Shown: positions 19,045 through 28,091, counted from the first letter of the stretch. The stretch: 64,000 bases of DNA from Maricaulis sp048270265 (GCF_048270265.1 NZ_JBLWTD010000016.1:1-64000); one strand, 5' to 3'. Notes: generated by a model from the letters alone, not told the origin. Program-made: numbers and translations.

Positions 19045-19869
19045 CTAGCGGAGCAGCTCATTGATCGAGGTTTTCGAGCGGGTCTGGGCATCGACGCGCT
19101 TGACGATCACGGCGCAGGCCAGTGACGGTCCGCCCTTGGGATCGGGCAAGGTGCCGGGCACCACGACCGACCAGGCCGGGATCTCGCCGCGCGTGATCTC
19201 GCCGGTGGCGCGGTCGACGATCTTGGTCGACTGGCCGAGGAAAACCCCCATCGAGATCACCGCGCCGGTGCGCACGATGACGCCTTCGGCGACTTCGGAA
19301 CGGGCGCCGATGAAGACGTCGTCCTCGATGATGACGGGACCCGCCTGCAAGGGCTCCAGCACGCCGCCAATGCCGACACCGCCGGAGATATGCACCCGCT
19401 TGCCGATCTGGGCGCAGGAGCCAACCGTCGACCAGGTATCGACCATCGTGCCTTCATCAACAAAGGCGCCGAGATTGACATAGGAGGGCATCAGCACGAC
19501 GCCCGGCGCAATATAGGCGCCGCGGCGCACGGCGCAGGGTGGTACGGCGCGGAAACCCGCCGCCTTGAATTCGGCCTCGCCCCAGCCCTCGAACTTCGAC
19601 GGCACCTTGTCCCACCAACCGGCGCCGGCAACGCCGCCATCAATCAAACCCATCGGGTTGAGACGGAAGCCCAGCAGGACGGCCTTTTTCAGCCATTGAT
19701 TGACGGTCCAGTCACCATTGCCCGCCTGTTCGGCAACGCGGGCCTTGCCGCTGTCGAGCAGCTGGATCGCGGCCTCGACGGCCTCGCGAATTTCGCCCGT
19801 CGTGTCGGTCGAGACCGAGTCGCGATTGTCCCAGGCGGATTCGATGATGGTCTGGATCGGGTCAGTCAT
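19045..19869 (-). CDS. dapD: 2,3,4,5-tetrahydropyridine-2,6-dicarboxylate N-succinyltransferase
   Basis: The succinyl-CoA dependent acylation step of DAP/lysine synthesis. 274 residues: an N-terminal helical domain, then a left-handed parallel beta-helix of hexapeptide repeats (SYVNLGAFVDEGTMVDTWST through VIIEDDVFIGARSEVAEGVI) and the C-terminal SLACAVIVKRVDAQTRSKTS block. Last gene of the run descending from rpmH; its start overlaps the nucleotidase gene by eight bases. Confidence 0.95.
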   Translation of the reverse strand: MTDPIQTIIESAWDNRDSVSTDTTGEIREAVEAAIQLLDSGKARVAEQAGNGDWTVNQWLKKAVLLGFRLNPMGLIDGGVAGAGWWDKVPSKFEGWGEAEFKAAGFRAVPPCAVRRGAYIAPGVVLMPSYVNLGAFVDEGTMVDTWSTVGSCAQIGKRVHISGGVGIGGVLEPLQAGPVIIEDDVFIGARSEVAEGVIVRTGAVISMGVFLGQSTKIVDRATGEITRGEIPAWSVVVPGTLPDPKGGPSLACAVIVKRVDAQTRSKTSINELLR

Positions 19870-20590
19870 GGGCGGTCTCCGGTGTCGTGGATGTCCGCAT
19901 TTCGCCCAGGAAGGTCGTCAGACAGTCGGCGGCGAAATGGACATGGTCGGGATCTTCGCCGGCAAGGCTGTGATCTTCCGTTCGCAGGCCTTCCTTCGCG
20001 CGGATCAGCACGGTTGTGAACCCCATTTCATGGGCGGTTTTCAGATTGCGGACAGAATCCTCGAACAGGACCGAGCGTGGCACCGGCAGGTCGAAGCGGG
20101 CGGCGAAACGGTCAAAACCCTCGCGATGGGGTTTGGGCGTGAAGCCCGCCGCCTCGACGTCGAAAATGTCATCGAACAAATGGTCGATGCCCAGATGCGC
20201 CAGCACGTTCTCGGCATGTTTCAGCGAGCCATTGGTGTAGACCAGACGCTTGCCGGGCAGGGCGCCGAGATGGCGGATCAGTTCGGGATTGGCCGGGATG
20301 ACGCTGTGGTCGATATCGTGCACGAAGTCGAGATATTCGCGGATATCGAGCGGATGGTTGGCCATCAGCCCGTGAAGGGTCGTGCCATAGTCACGCCAGT
20401 AGGACTTCTGCAGCAGCCGGGCCTCGTCATGGGGCAAGTCGAGCAGGCGGGCGACATATTCGGTCATGCGGGCGCTGACCTGGGCCATGACCGGCGCATC
20501 GGACGGGTAGAGCGTGTCGTCGAGATCAAACACCCAGTGATCGATATGGGTCAGGTCGGGGCGGTCAGCGGTCACGTCTTGGGCCTGCAA
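19862..20590 (-). CDS. HAD-family pyrimidine 5'-nucleotidase
   Basis: 242 residues. HAD motif I is FDLDDTLYPS (nucleophile D22, acid D24), motif II is VYTNGS and motif IV is LFEDSVRNL. The DLDDTLYP variant with a helical cap is typical of the SDT1/PPase-like pyrimidine 5'-nucleotidases of alphaproteobacteria, often found next to dapD. It overlaps both neighbours, so it is translated from one message with them. Nucleotide specificity is inferred from family. Confidence 0.88.
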   Translation of the reverse strand: MQAQDVTADRPDLTHIDHWVFDLDDTLYPSDAPVMAQVSARMTEYVARLLDLPHDEARLLQKSYWRDYGTTLHGLMANHPLDIREYLDFVHDIDHSVIPANPELIRHLGALPGKRLVYTNGSLKHAENVLAHLGIDHLFDDIFDVEAAGFTPKPHREGFDRFAARFDLPVPRSVLFEDSVRNLKTAHEMGFTTVLIRAKEGLRTEDHSLAGEDPDHVHFAADCLTTFLGEMRTSTTPETAHD

Positions 20591-21560
20591 AATCGGATTC
20601 CTCGATCATGATCCGCACGCCGCCATCGACGGGTTCGGGGATGCGGCGGAAATTCGCCGTGGCATAGCCGCGCTCGGTGCAGCCGGTGCGCTCCTCGGCG
20701 AGGAAGCGGGCCGGAGCGATACAGAAAGCGTCCGTGCCGCCATTCAGCGGCCGGCGCGTGGCGGCATTGATCCGCTCGGCATAGTAATAGGTGTTTGTCG
20801 TCTCGATCCGCGCCGCCAGAAGGCGCGCACATTCGCCGGCATGCAGGCGCCACCAGCCGCGCGATTGCAGGATTTCGCCGGCCCGATAGCCGATCGCGGT
20901 CGCGATATCCCCGTCTGATTCATTGCAGATCGTCATGCCGCTCTGGGCATTGCGGGTCATGGCGCGCGATTCGAGGGCGTCGATCAGGGCCGTATTGGCT
21001 GGCCGCGTCGTCAGCTCCGCATCGGTCATGAAACGGGCGATGGCGCGATCGGTGCCGCGGCCGTCATAGCCGTCGACAGCCGTGATCGGATAGCCTGCCG
21101 ATTGCAGCAGGCGCTGGATGCCGGCGACTTCCGCATGCGTGCCGAAATCGTCTGGCCCGACCAGCACCGTCCGGTCGCGTTGATCGCCCTCGCGGACGAT
21201 GAATTCGCGCGAGGCAAGGCCGAGCGCGGCACAGCGGGTATTGGCGACGACCTCGAAATCGGCCTCGTCGACACACAAGGCCATGGTGCCGCGCCATTCG
21301 CGCACGCCGCCGAGATAGGCATCGCTGGTCTTGGCGTAGAAATAGAGCGGTTGATCGTCGGCCAGTTCGACATCGCCGGCCACTTCACTGCACTCGCCCG
21401 GCCGCATCCGCATCCAGCCCTGGATCGCAACGCCACCGGCGACCGGCCAGCCGGTCGCGACATGGACGATATAGCTGGTCTGGTTGCAGACATCATAGGC
21501 GCGCGCCGGAGCGGTGGCGCACAGGGAGAGGCCGAGGAGGATCAGAAGGCGCATCAACAT
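20565..21560 (-). CDS. exported protein with two DUF1036 domains and a central peptidoglycan-binding-like segment
   Basis: 331 residues with a signal peptide (LCATAPARA). Two DUF1036 modules flank the protein: YDVCNQTSYIVHVATGW at the N terminus and MTICNESDGDIATAIGY at the C terminus, each with GWxRxxPGEC-like and late-cysteine positions (C...C pairs likely disulfides). Between them AEVAGIQRLLQSAGYPITAVDGYD resembles a PG_binding_1 helix bundle. Such an arrangement suggests a periplasmic wall-associated role. ATG 21560 is chosen; six bases downstream is another ATG. It sits where argB lies in many relatives. Confidence 0.8.
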   Translation of the reverse strand: MLMRLLILLGLSLCATAPARAYDVCNQTSYIVHVATGWPVAGGVAIQGWMRMRPGECSEVAGDVELADDQPLYFYAKTSDAYLGGVREWRGTMALCVDEADFEVVANTRCAALGLASREFIVREGDQRDRTVLVGPDDFGTHAEVAGIQRLLQSAGYPITAVDGYDGRGTDRAIARFMTDAELTTRPANTALIDALESRAMTRNAQSGMTICNESDGDIATAIGYRAGEILQSRGWWRLHAGECARLLAARIETTNTYYYAERINAATRRPLNGGTDAFCIAPARFLAEERTGCTERGYATANFRRIPEPVDGGVRIMIEESDFAGPRRDR

Positions 21561-21573
21561 GAGGCTTGGCTCC

Positions 21574-22221
21574 CTATCCGGCACCGCCAGGCAAAAGCGA
21601 GGCGATTTCGGCACGCAGATCGTCGAGACCCTGCCGCTTGCTGCTCGAGGTCGCCACCACACGCGGGAAGGCGGCGGGGCGTTTGCGGATTGCCGCGAGC
21701 GATTCCTCGATGGTCCGTGCGACCTGCGGTGGCTTGATCTTGTCGCACTTGGTCAGCACGAGCTGATAACTGACGGCGGCCTCGTCAAACACATCCATGA
21801 TGGCCTGATCGACCGGCTTGAGCCCGTGGCGGCTGTCGATCAGCAGATAGACGCGCTTGAGATTCACGCGGCCGCGCAGGAAGGCCCGGGTCAGCCGCGT
21901 CCATTTGTCGACCACATCCTTGGGCGCCTTGGCGAAGCCATAGCCCGGCAGATCGACCAGGCGCAGCTTGCTGCCCTCGAGGTTGAAGAAATTGAGCTCG
22001 CGGGTGCGTCCCGGCTCGCCCGAAGCGCGCGCCAGTCCGACCTGGTTGGTCAGCCCGTTGATCAGGGACGACTTGCCGACATTGGAACGGCCGGCAAAGG
22101 CGACTTCGGTGCGATCCGGCGGAGGCAGGTGATCGAGATCAACCGCTCCCATCAGGAAGTTGCACGGGCGGGCAAACAGCAGCCGCCCGGCCGCCAGATC
22201 AGGTTCCCCGGACGCGGTCAG
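21574..22221 (-). CDS. engB: ribosome-biogenesis GTPase EngB (YihA/YsxC), probable CTG start
   Basis: GTPase needed for large-subunit assembly. G1 is GRSNVGKSS, G3 DLPGYG, G4 TKCD. The first ATG is at 22152, but the frame is open upstream and encodes LLFARPCNFLMGA, the N-terminal segment conserved in alphaproteobacterial EngB, which the ATG would discard. There is no ATG, GTG or TTG in that stretch. A CTG at 22221-22219 overlaps the yidC stop (CTGA) and has a perfect AGGAGG six bases upstream. I therefore choose CTG, giving 215 residues; the conservative alternative is 192 residues from 22152. Confidence 0.88.
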   Translation of the reverse strand: MTASGEPDLAAGRLLFARPCNFLMGAVDLDHLPPPDRTEVAFAGRSNVGKSSLINGLTNQVGLARASGEPGRTRELNFFNLEGSKLRLVDLPGYGFAKAPKDVVDKWTRLTRAFLRGRVNLKRVYLLIDSRHGLKPVDQAIMDVFDEAAVSYQLVLTKCDKIKPPQVARTIEESLAAIRKRPAAFPRVVATSSSKRQGLDDLRAEIASLLPGGAG

Positions 22222-24008
22222 TTTCCGCCTCCTCTCATGCGGTCACGGATATGGGCGATCAGCTTGTCGAGCTGGGTCTCATTCCCGTGGCGGCGCATGA
22301 TGATGTATTGCTGGGTGACCGAGAGCGCATTGTTCCAGGCCCAGTAGATCACCAGGCCGGAGGCAAAGCCTGCCAGCATGATGGTGAAGACGAAGGGCAG
22401 GAAGGCGAAGATTTTCGCCTGCATCGGATCGGGTGGTGGCGGGTTGAGTGCCTGCTGTGCGGCCATCGTCAGGCCCATCAGGATCGGCCAGATGCCGATC
22501 GCCAGCACGCCGCCGAGGATCGGCCAGCTGGATGGATCGAAGGGCAGAAGGCCGAACAGGTTCCACATATTGGTCGGATCAGGTGCTGCCAGATCGCGGA
22601 TCCAGCCGAAGAAGGGCGCGTGCCGCATCTCGATGGCGTTGAACAGGGTCTGGTAAAGGGCAAAGAAGATCGGGATCTGCGGCAGGATTGGCAGACAGCC
22701 GGCCAGCGGATTGATCTTCTCTTTCTTGTAGAGATCCATCATCGCCTGTTGCTGCTTCTGCTGGTCAGCGGCGTAGCGTTCCTTGATCTCGGCGATTTTC
22801 GGCTGCACCGTTTTCATCTTCGCCATCGAGGCAAAGGCGCGGTTGGCGAGCGGGAACATCACGATCTTGACCATCAGGGTCAGGGCGAGGATTGCCAAGC
22901 CGACATTGCCGGTCAGGTTTTCCAGATGGTGCAGCAGCCAGACGAAGGGGCGCGCGAGGAACCAGAGCCAGCCCCAGTTGATGGCCATGTCGAGTTTCTG
23001 GATGCCCTGGTCATTCTGGGCCGCCTGCAGGACGTCGAGTTCCTTGGCACCGGCGAAGATGTGCGAGGTCGAGCTCAGCGAGGCACCGGCCGGAAGGATC
23101 TGTGCGGTTTCCACATAGCTCGACTCGAAGGCCGTGATGCCGGCGCGCTCGATGGTGCGGAAGCGGGCGGTGAAATTGCGGCTCTGGTCGGGAATGGCGG
23201 CGGCCATCCAGTAACGCATGGTGATGCCGGCCCAGCCGCCAACGCCGCTGGCCTCATCTTCCTCGCCATCTTCGAGCTTGGAAAACTTGCGCTGGATCAG
23301 GCGGCCGTCGACCACGGCGAGCGCGCCTTCGAACACGGCCATATTATTGGTCAGGTCGGTCGGCATGCCTTCATCGCGCACCAGACCGTAGCGCTGCAGT
23401 TCGACATCACCGCCTGTGGTGTTGGTGACGGTGTCGGAGATGGTGAAGAGGTAATTTTCGTCAATGCTGATCGTGCGCTCGAAATGCAGGCCCGATGCGC
23501 TGTCATAGCCGATCACGATCGGCGTTTCTTCGGTCAGGACATTGCCGGAGAGCAGGGTCCATTCCGTGCTGCCACCGGGCAGGTCGGCAAAGCCCGGAGT
23601 GGGCGACTGCCAGCCATCGCGGACGTAGAAGACATCCCCGCTGCCGATGGGGTTGAGCAGGGAGATCAGCTCGGTGCCGCCGACTTCGACCGTATGGCGG
23701 CGCAGGCGCAGATCATCGAAACGGGCGCCGGTCAGCGAAATCGAACCTTCAACACTCGGCGCATTGATTTCGACGCGCTGGGCTGTGGCCAGTGCTTCGG
23801 GGCGGTCGAGCGCGGAGATGGTCGGTTCCGAAGTCAGGGCCGCGGGGAGGTCGGGATCAATGCCCTGTTCGACCAGGGCGGCCTGTTCGGCCTCGATCGC
23901 CGCGCGCTGGCGCTCCTGCGCCGGGCCGGTAATCAGGAACTGATAGCCAAGCATGATGACCAGCATCAGCCCCAGCGCGATAAAGAGATTGCGTTGTTCT
24001 CCGCCCAT
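22218..24008 (-). CDS. yidC: membrane protein insertase YidC
   Basis: 596 residues: N-terminal anchor (LFIALGLMLVIMLGYQFLI), large periplasmic beta domain (about 70-355), then the conserved five-helix Oxa1 core with LAILALTLMVKIVMFPLANR, the cytoplasmic loop KMKTVQPKIAEIKERYAAD and INPLAGCLPILPQIPIFFAL. It inserts inner-membrane proteins with or without SecYEG. The order rpmH-rnpA-yidC-engB is the conserved one. Its last codons contain the ribosome-binding site of engB. Confidence 0.96.
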   Translation of the reverse strand: MGGEQRNLFIALGLMLVIMLGYQFLITGPAQERQRAAIEAEQAALVEQGIDPDLPAALTSEPTISALDRPEALATAQRVEINAPSVEGSISLTGARFDDLRLRRHTVEVGGTELISLLNPIGSGDVFYVRDGWQSPTPGFADLPGGSTEWTLLSGNVLTEETPIVIGYDSASGLHFERTISIDENYLFTISDTVTNTTGGDVELQRYGLVRDEGMPTDLTNNMAVFEGALAVVDGRLIQRKFSKLEDGEEDEASGVGGWAGITMRYWMAAAIPDQSRNFTARFRTIERAGITAFESSYVETAQILPAGASLSSTSHIFAGAKELDVLQAAQNDQGIQKLDMAINWGWLWFLARPFVWLLHHLENLTGNVGLAILALTLMVKIVMFPLANRAFASMAKMKTVQPKIAEIKERYAADQQKQQQAMMDLYKKEKINPLAGCLPILPQIPIFFALYQTLFNAIEMRHAPFFGWIRDLAAPDPTNMWNLFGLLPFDPSSWPILGGVLAIGIWPILMGLTMAAQQALNPPPPDPMQAKIFAFLPFVFTIMLAGFASGLVIYWAWNNALSVTQQYIIMRRHGNETQLDKLIAHIRDRMRGGGN

Positions 24009-24022
24009 AACAGTCAGGCCTC

Positions 24023-24400
24023 TCAGGCTCGTTGTTTCGCGTTGCCCGGGGCCTCGTCGGACGCGAGGCTCACCAATGCACTTTCGACATCTTGCAGCAA
24101 ACGCGGCCAGGCCCGATCGGCGGTAGTCGCGCGTGCAATGAATACATAGTCAAAGCCGGGCCGTCCGTGGAGGGGCAGTAGCAGCCGCGCCGCTTCGCGC
24201 AGGCGCCGCTTGACCCGGTTGCGGACAACCGCATTCCCGACTTTCTTGGTGGCAGTGAAGCCAAGGCCCAAACGCAAAGCGCCGTCCCGCTGGCGTGCCT
24301 GAATAACGACACCCGACCGGACGGCCTTTTTACCCTGTGCGCAATGCAGGAACTCACGCCGCTTTTTCAGCCGGTCAATGGCTGGCGGCGTGGTGTCCAT
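24023..24400 (-). CDS. rnpA: ribonuclease P protein component
   Basis: 125-residue basic protein that binds RNase P RNA in tRNA 5' processing. The signature RNRVKRRLREAAR (about 59-71) and the preceding GFTATKKVGNAVV strand are intact. ATG 24400 (MDTTPPAIDRLKKRREFLHC) lies five bases after the rpmH stop; the frame continues upstream through rpmH but that is not coding in this frame. Confidence 0.93.
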   Translation of the reverse strand: MDTTPPAIDRLKKRREFLHCAQGKKAVRSGVVIQARQRDGALRLGLGFTATKKVGNAVVRNRVKRRLREAARLLLPLHGRPGFDYVFIARATTADRAWPRLLQDVESALVSLASDEAPGNAKQRA

Positions 24401-24405
24401 GGTCG

Positions 24406-24540
24406 TTAAGCGGAAAGCCGCTTGCGACCCTTGGCACGGCGGCGTGCCAGAATTTGACGACCAGCTTTCGTCGCCATACGCGCACGGAAGCCGTGCCGGC
24501 GTGAGCGGACGAGCTGGGACGGTTGAAAAGTGCGTTTCAC
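24406..24540 (-). CDS. rpmH: 50S ribosomal protein L34
   Basis: 44 residues, GTG start at 24540: (V)KRTFQPSQLVRSRRHGFRAR, then MATKAGRQILARRRAKGRKR and LSA. This is the universal L34 sequence, complete. It is easily missed because of its length and GTG start. First gene of the rnpA-yidC-engB run, with a strong promoter upstream. Confidence 0.96.
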   Translation of the reverse strand: MKRTFQPSQLVRSRRHGFRARMATKAGRQILARRRAKGRKRLSA

Positions 24541-24576
24541 GGTCGCGCTCCATCGGCGATCAATTCAAGAGCGGCG

Positions 24577-24605
24577 CTAATACGCATATGTAGAGCGGGC
24601 GTCAA
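24577..24605 (-). promoter_or_regulatory. sigma70-type promoter of rpmH operon
   Basis: On the minus strand TTGACG (24605-24600), exactly 17 bases, then TATTAG (24582-24577), 36 bases before the rpmH GTG. Sequence and spacing are near ideal. Confidence 0.7.
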
Positions 24606-24671
24606 GCGCGTCGGCGGTTATTCGCATCACAACAGGGTGCCGAAAATGCAGCGGCGGTGTAGGAATGAGCG

Positions 24672-25427
24672 ATGGAAATTCCGGCATTGACCGATTCACC
24701 CACCGCGAAAGGGCGGGTCCGCCTGCGCCTTGCGGCGGGGCTGGTACTCTTGTCTGCCATGCTGGTCGCGCTCTGGCTGGGTGCGACGCCGCAAGCCCTG
24801 GTCGATCTGGCGCGCGGGAATGGCGATGTCGGCTGGGTCGGCGATCATCTCCTGCTGGCCAGCCTCGCCTATGCCCTCTTCTACATGCTCGCGGTCACGG
24901 TCTCGTTGCCGGGGGCGCTCTGGTTCAGCATCGGCGCGGGATTTCTGCTCGGCGCCGCGGCGGCGATTCCCGTCTCGCTGGCGGGAATCACTTTCGGCGC
25001 TGCCAATGCCTGGCTGATCATGCGGTTTCTGGCCGGCCCCGGCCTGCGGCAGCGTGCCAAGGACAGGATCGCGCGGTTCTCCGAAGGCTTTCATCGCAAT
25101 GAATTTGCCTATGTGATCCTGTTGCGCGTGCTGCCGCTCCCCTTCTTCCTCGTCAATCTGGCGGCAGCGCTGCTGGGGCACCGTTTCCTCGCCTTCTTTG
25201 CCGGCACGCTGATCGGCTCACTGCCCTCCGTTGTCCTCTACGCCAATCTCGGGGCGGGCCTGGGCGAGTTGGTCGAGGCGGGGGTGCGGCCGGGCCTGTC
25301 CGATCTGACGCGGCCGTCCTTCCTGATCGCCGTGGCCATGGTGGCGCTGATGGCCGCCGTCGCGATCGGCCACCGGCTCCGGGTACGCCGCCGGGCCCGT
25401 GCTGCCTTGTCGCGGCCGGAGCCCTAG
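24672..25427 (+). CDS. TVP38/TMEM64 (VTT-domain) inner-membrane protein
   Basis: 251 residues, about six hydrophobic segments. The VTT core is clear: LPGALWFSIGAGFLLG, the loop RFSEGFHRNEFAYVILLRVL with PLPFFLVNLAAALL, and GTLIGSLPSVVLYANLGAG. DedA/VTT proteins are implicated in lipid scrambling or undecaprenyl phosphate recycling; the substrate here is not known. The histidine kinase follows after 19 bases, probably on the same transcript. Confidence 0.87.
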   Translation: MEIPALTDSPTAKGRVRLRLAAGLVLLSAMLVALWLGATPQALVDLARGNGDVGWVGDHLLLASLAYALFYMLAVTVSLPGALWFSIGAGFLLGAAAAIPVSLAGITFGAANAWLIMRFLAGPGLRQRAKDRIARFSEGFHRNEFAYVILLRVLPLPFFLVNLAAALLGHRFLAFFAGTLIGSLPSVVLYANLGAGLGELVEAGVRPGLSDLTRPSFLIAVAMVALMAAVAIGHRLRVRRRARAALSRPEP

Positions 25428-25446
25428 GATATGGGGCGCACCATCC

Positions 25447-26907
25447 ATGCCTGAGACACCCCAACCTCCCGCCGCGCCGACCGGTGCACTGCCCCGGCTG
25501 GGCCGCGCGATCGCAGCGGTCTGCCGCGGCATGATCGAAAGCCTGCCCGGGCAATTGCTGATGCTGACCGTCGGCTTCATCGCGATCGGTGTTGTGCTGG
25601 TCTATTTTCCCGCTTCGGCGGGATTTCGCCTGCAATGGATGATGGACCGGGCCGAGGCGGCGCACCTGGCGGCGCTGGCGGCGGATGTCGCCCCCGGCGG
25701 CGCCCTGGGTGAGGATGAGGTCTGGGCGCTGCTGGCCGGCGCTGACGCGGTCGCTGTCTCGCGGGTTCGCGACGGCATGAACGAGTTGGTGCTCTATGCC
25801 GGTCCGATCGATGGCGAACTGGCGGAGAGCGATGTGCGCACCACCGGCTGGATCGGACATGTGCGCGACACCATTGAAACCATGACCGCCCCGCCGGGAC
25901 GCTTCTTGCGCATTCGCGCCACGCCGATGGGCCGGCCCGGCGAGCTGATCGATGTCATCGTGCACGAGGCACCGCTGAAGGAGGCGCTGGCGGTGTTTTC
26001 ACGCCGCTATCTGGTCTATTCGGCGCTGATCGCCTTGGCCGTCGGTACAATCATCTATCTGGCCCTGTTCTACATGTTCGTCCGGCCGATGCGGCGGTTG
26101 GCCAACGCGATGATCCGCTTTCGCGGCGCGCCCGATGATCCGGCCCTGACGATCCGGCCCGGCGGTGCCCGCAACGAGATCGGTCAGGCGGAAGCGGAGC
26201 TGGCACGGATGCAGGCGGAAATCCGCCAGGCCCTGCTGCAGCGCGAGCGGCTGGCGGCGCTGGGAGAGGCGGTCGCCACCATCAATCATGATCTGCGCAA
26301 TGTCCTCGCCAGCGCCCAGCTGGTTTCTGACCGTCTCGCCATGGACAGCGATGACCGTGTGCGCGGCATGGGTGAGCGGCTGGTGCGTGCGGTCGATCGC
26401 GGTGTGCGGCTGTGCGAGGCGACGCTGGAATTCGGCCGCGCCGAGGAAAGCCCGCCGGTGCGCCGCAATATCGTTCTGACTGAATTGCTCGAGGAAGCGG
26501 CGCGCGATGCATTGCTGGTTGAGGGGCAGGCACAGGTCGACTGGCGCAACCGGGTCGGAGCGGAGCATCAGCTCAATGCCGACCCCGATCACGGACACCG
26601 GATATTCCTGAACCTGTTTCGCAATGCCATCCAGGCGATGTCGGCCAATTCTGCCGCGGCAGTGCTGGAAGTCGTTGTCGTTTCGGAGCCGGGCTTCTGC
26701 CGCATCGAGGTCAGCGATACCGGTCCGGGCGTGCCCCAAAGGGCGCAGGACAATCTCTTCCGGCCCTTCGCCGGCTCGACCAAGCGGGGTGGCACCGGTC
26801 TGGGCCTCTCGATCGCGCGCGATCTGGCGCGGGCGCATGGGGGCGACGTCGAACTGGTATCGACCGGACCCGGGGGCACCGTGTTTGCGGTGCGGCTTCC
26901 CGTCTAG
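25447..26907 (+). CDS. membrane sensor histidine kinase
   Basis: 486 residues: cytoplasmic proline-rich N terminus, first membrane helix about 32-54, a 130-residue periplasmic sensor region without a recognised fold, second helix about 195-220, HAMP-like segment, then H box INHDLRNVLASAQ, N box LNLFRNAIQAM, G1 VSDTGPGVP and G2 GGTGLGLSIARDL. All ATPase boxes are intact. No response regulator gene is adjacent, so it is an orphan kinase here. The D-L-R-N after the histidine is typical of the HK class with internal helical dimerisation. Confidence 0.88.
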   Translation: MPETPQPPAAPTGALPRLGRAIAAVCRGMIESLPGQLLMLTVGFIAIGVVLVYFPASAGFRLQWMMDRAEAAHLAALAADVAPGGALGEDEVWALLAGADAVAVSRVRDGMNELVLYAGPIDGELAESDVRTTGWIGHVRDTIETMTAPPGRFLRIRATPMGRPGELIDVIVHEAPLKEALAVFSRRYLVYSALIALAVGTIIYLALFYMFVRPMRRLANAMIRFRGAPDDPALTIRPGGARNEIGQAEAELARMQAEIRQALLQRERLAALGEAVATINHDLRNVLASAQLVSDRLAMDSDDRVRGMGERLVRAVDRGVRLCEATLEFGRAEESPPVRRNIVLTELLEEAARDALLVEGQAQVDWRNRVGAEHQLNADPDHGHRIFLNLFRNAIQAMSANSAAAVLEVVVVSEPGFCRIEVSDTGPGVPQRAQDNLFRPFAGSTKRGGTGLGLSIARDLARAHGGDVELVSTGPGGTVFAVRLPV

Positions 26908-27506
26908 ATTTTTTCGCTGACCTTGATTGCCAGGCGGCAACCGGCCTGGATCAGCCCTGACAGGACCGGATAGCCCGGCGCGTCTTTCGCACCTTCCTCG
27001 ATCGCCAGATCGCGATGCGCCAATTCCTCGTTGCGGAACTGGTCGAACCTGTCGGCGAGCTCATCTTCGCCCATGGCGCGCAGCTCGGTGATCTGGCCGG
27101 CATAATGCTGCTCGATCACGCTCTCCACGGCCTCGGTACAGGCATGGGCCGCCTTGTCGCCCATCAGTGCGGTGACAGCCCCGAGGGCATGGCCGGCCAC
27201 GTTCCAGATCGGGCCCAGCGCGGTCGGGCGGGCGCGGTGCTCCACCAGCAGGGCGTCGAAGGCCTCAAGATGGACCTGTTCGTCGGCTTCCATTTCCTCG
27301 AGCTGGCGGGCGATGCGGGCCTTCTGCGGCAGTTTGCCGTAAATCGCCCGCTGGCCGCCATAGATCGCGACGGCGCCGTATTCGCCGGCATGATCAACGC
27401 GCAGCATCTGTTCGATCCTTTGCGGATCACGACGCTTGCCGGGCAGGGGAATGCCTGGCTGGGGGATGATTTCGCTTGCGGCCTTGCCGGCGGGTGTTTC
27501 GGTCAT
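26904..27506 (-). CDS. coq7: demethoxyubiquinone hydroxylase (COQ7/CAT5 family)
   Basis: Di-iron monooxygenase of ubiquinone synthesis. 200 residues in two repeats of the four-helix ferritin-like bundle; iron ligands sit in RVDHAGEYGA, EADEQVHLEAF, ACTEAVESVIEQHY and FRNEELAHRDLA. The stop overlaps the kinase stop, and its ATG overlaps the dsbB stop, so it is co-translated with dsbB. Members of this family are largely alphaproteobacterial and mitochondrial. Confidence 0.93.
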   Translation of the reverse strand: MTETPAGKAASEIIPQPGIPLPGKRRDPQRIEQMLRVDHAGEYGAVAIYGGQRAIYGKLPQKARIARQLEEMEADEQVHLEAFDALLVEHRARPTALGPIWNVAGHALGAVTALMGDKAAHACTEAVESVIEQHYAGQITELRAMGEDELADRFDQFRNEELAHRDLAIEEGAKDAPGYPVLSGLIQAGCRLAIKVSEKI

Positions 27507-28033
27507 GATGCCTTCAGCCCCCGCAGGCCGACCCAGCCCGCGACCACGGCCATGACGGCAGAAATCATGGCATTATAGCCAGCCATGGAAATGCCCAGCA
27601 TGCGCCAGGCGGCTTCGTCGCACAGCACGACCGGGCGCTCGCCATTGAGGGCAGCCATGATGTCGCTGGCGCTGATGCTGGCGCCGCCCGATGCGGTGCA
27701 ACTGGCCGGGCCGTCCCACCAGTCATTCTCGATTCCGGCATGCCAGAAGGCGAACCCGGCCGAGTACAGCAGCAGCGCTGCCATCAGGAACAGGATCCAA
27801 GGCGTGAAGCGGGCAAGATCCGGCTTGAGCATCAGGCCGAGGCCGCTGGCAAAGCCGAGCGCGATCACCGCCATGTGGATGTGACGTTGATCATAGCAGA
27901 GGGCGCAGGGGTCATAGTGACCGATATATTGAAAACCCCAGGCGCCGAACATGATCAGCAGCGAGGCACCGCCGATCAGCAGCGGCCAGCGGGTAAGCGG
28001 GAATTGGGACAGGACTGGGTTCATTGCCGGCAT
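27503..28033 (-). CDS. dsbB: disulfide bond formation protein DsbB
   Basis: Quinone-coupled oxidase that re-oxidises DsbA. 176 residues with four membrane helices. The first redox pair is C43-C46 in DPCALCYDQRH. The second periplasmic loop carries one cysteine in GPASCTASGG and another in VVLCDEAAW, matching the second pair. ATG 28033 has a weak aagg ribosome site; an ATG nine bases later is possible. The operon with a ubiquinone-synthesis gene is functionally sensible, since DsbB passes electrons to ubiquinone. Confidence 0.88.
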   Translation of the reverse strand: MPAMNPVLSQFPLTRWPLLIGGASLLIMFGAWGFQYIGHYDPCALCYDQRHIHMAVIALGFASGLGLMLKPDLARFTPWILFLMAALLLYSAGFAFWHAGIENDWWDGPASCTASGGASISASDIMAALNGERPVVLCDEAAWRMLGISMAGYNAMISAVMAVVAGWVGLRGLKAS

Positions 28034-28091
28034 GATGATCGACCTTGATTACGCTCGCACCGTGACCAATGCGCACACTGGAAAACGGAAC

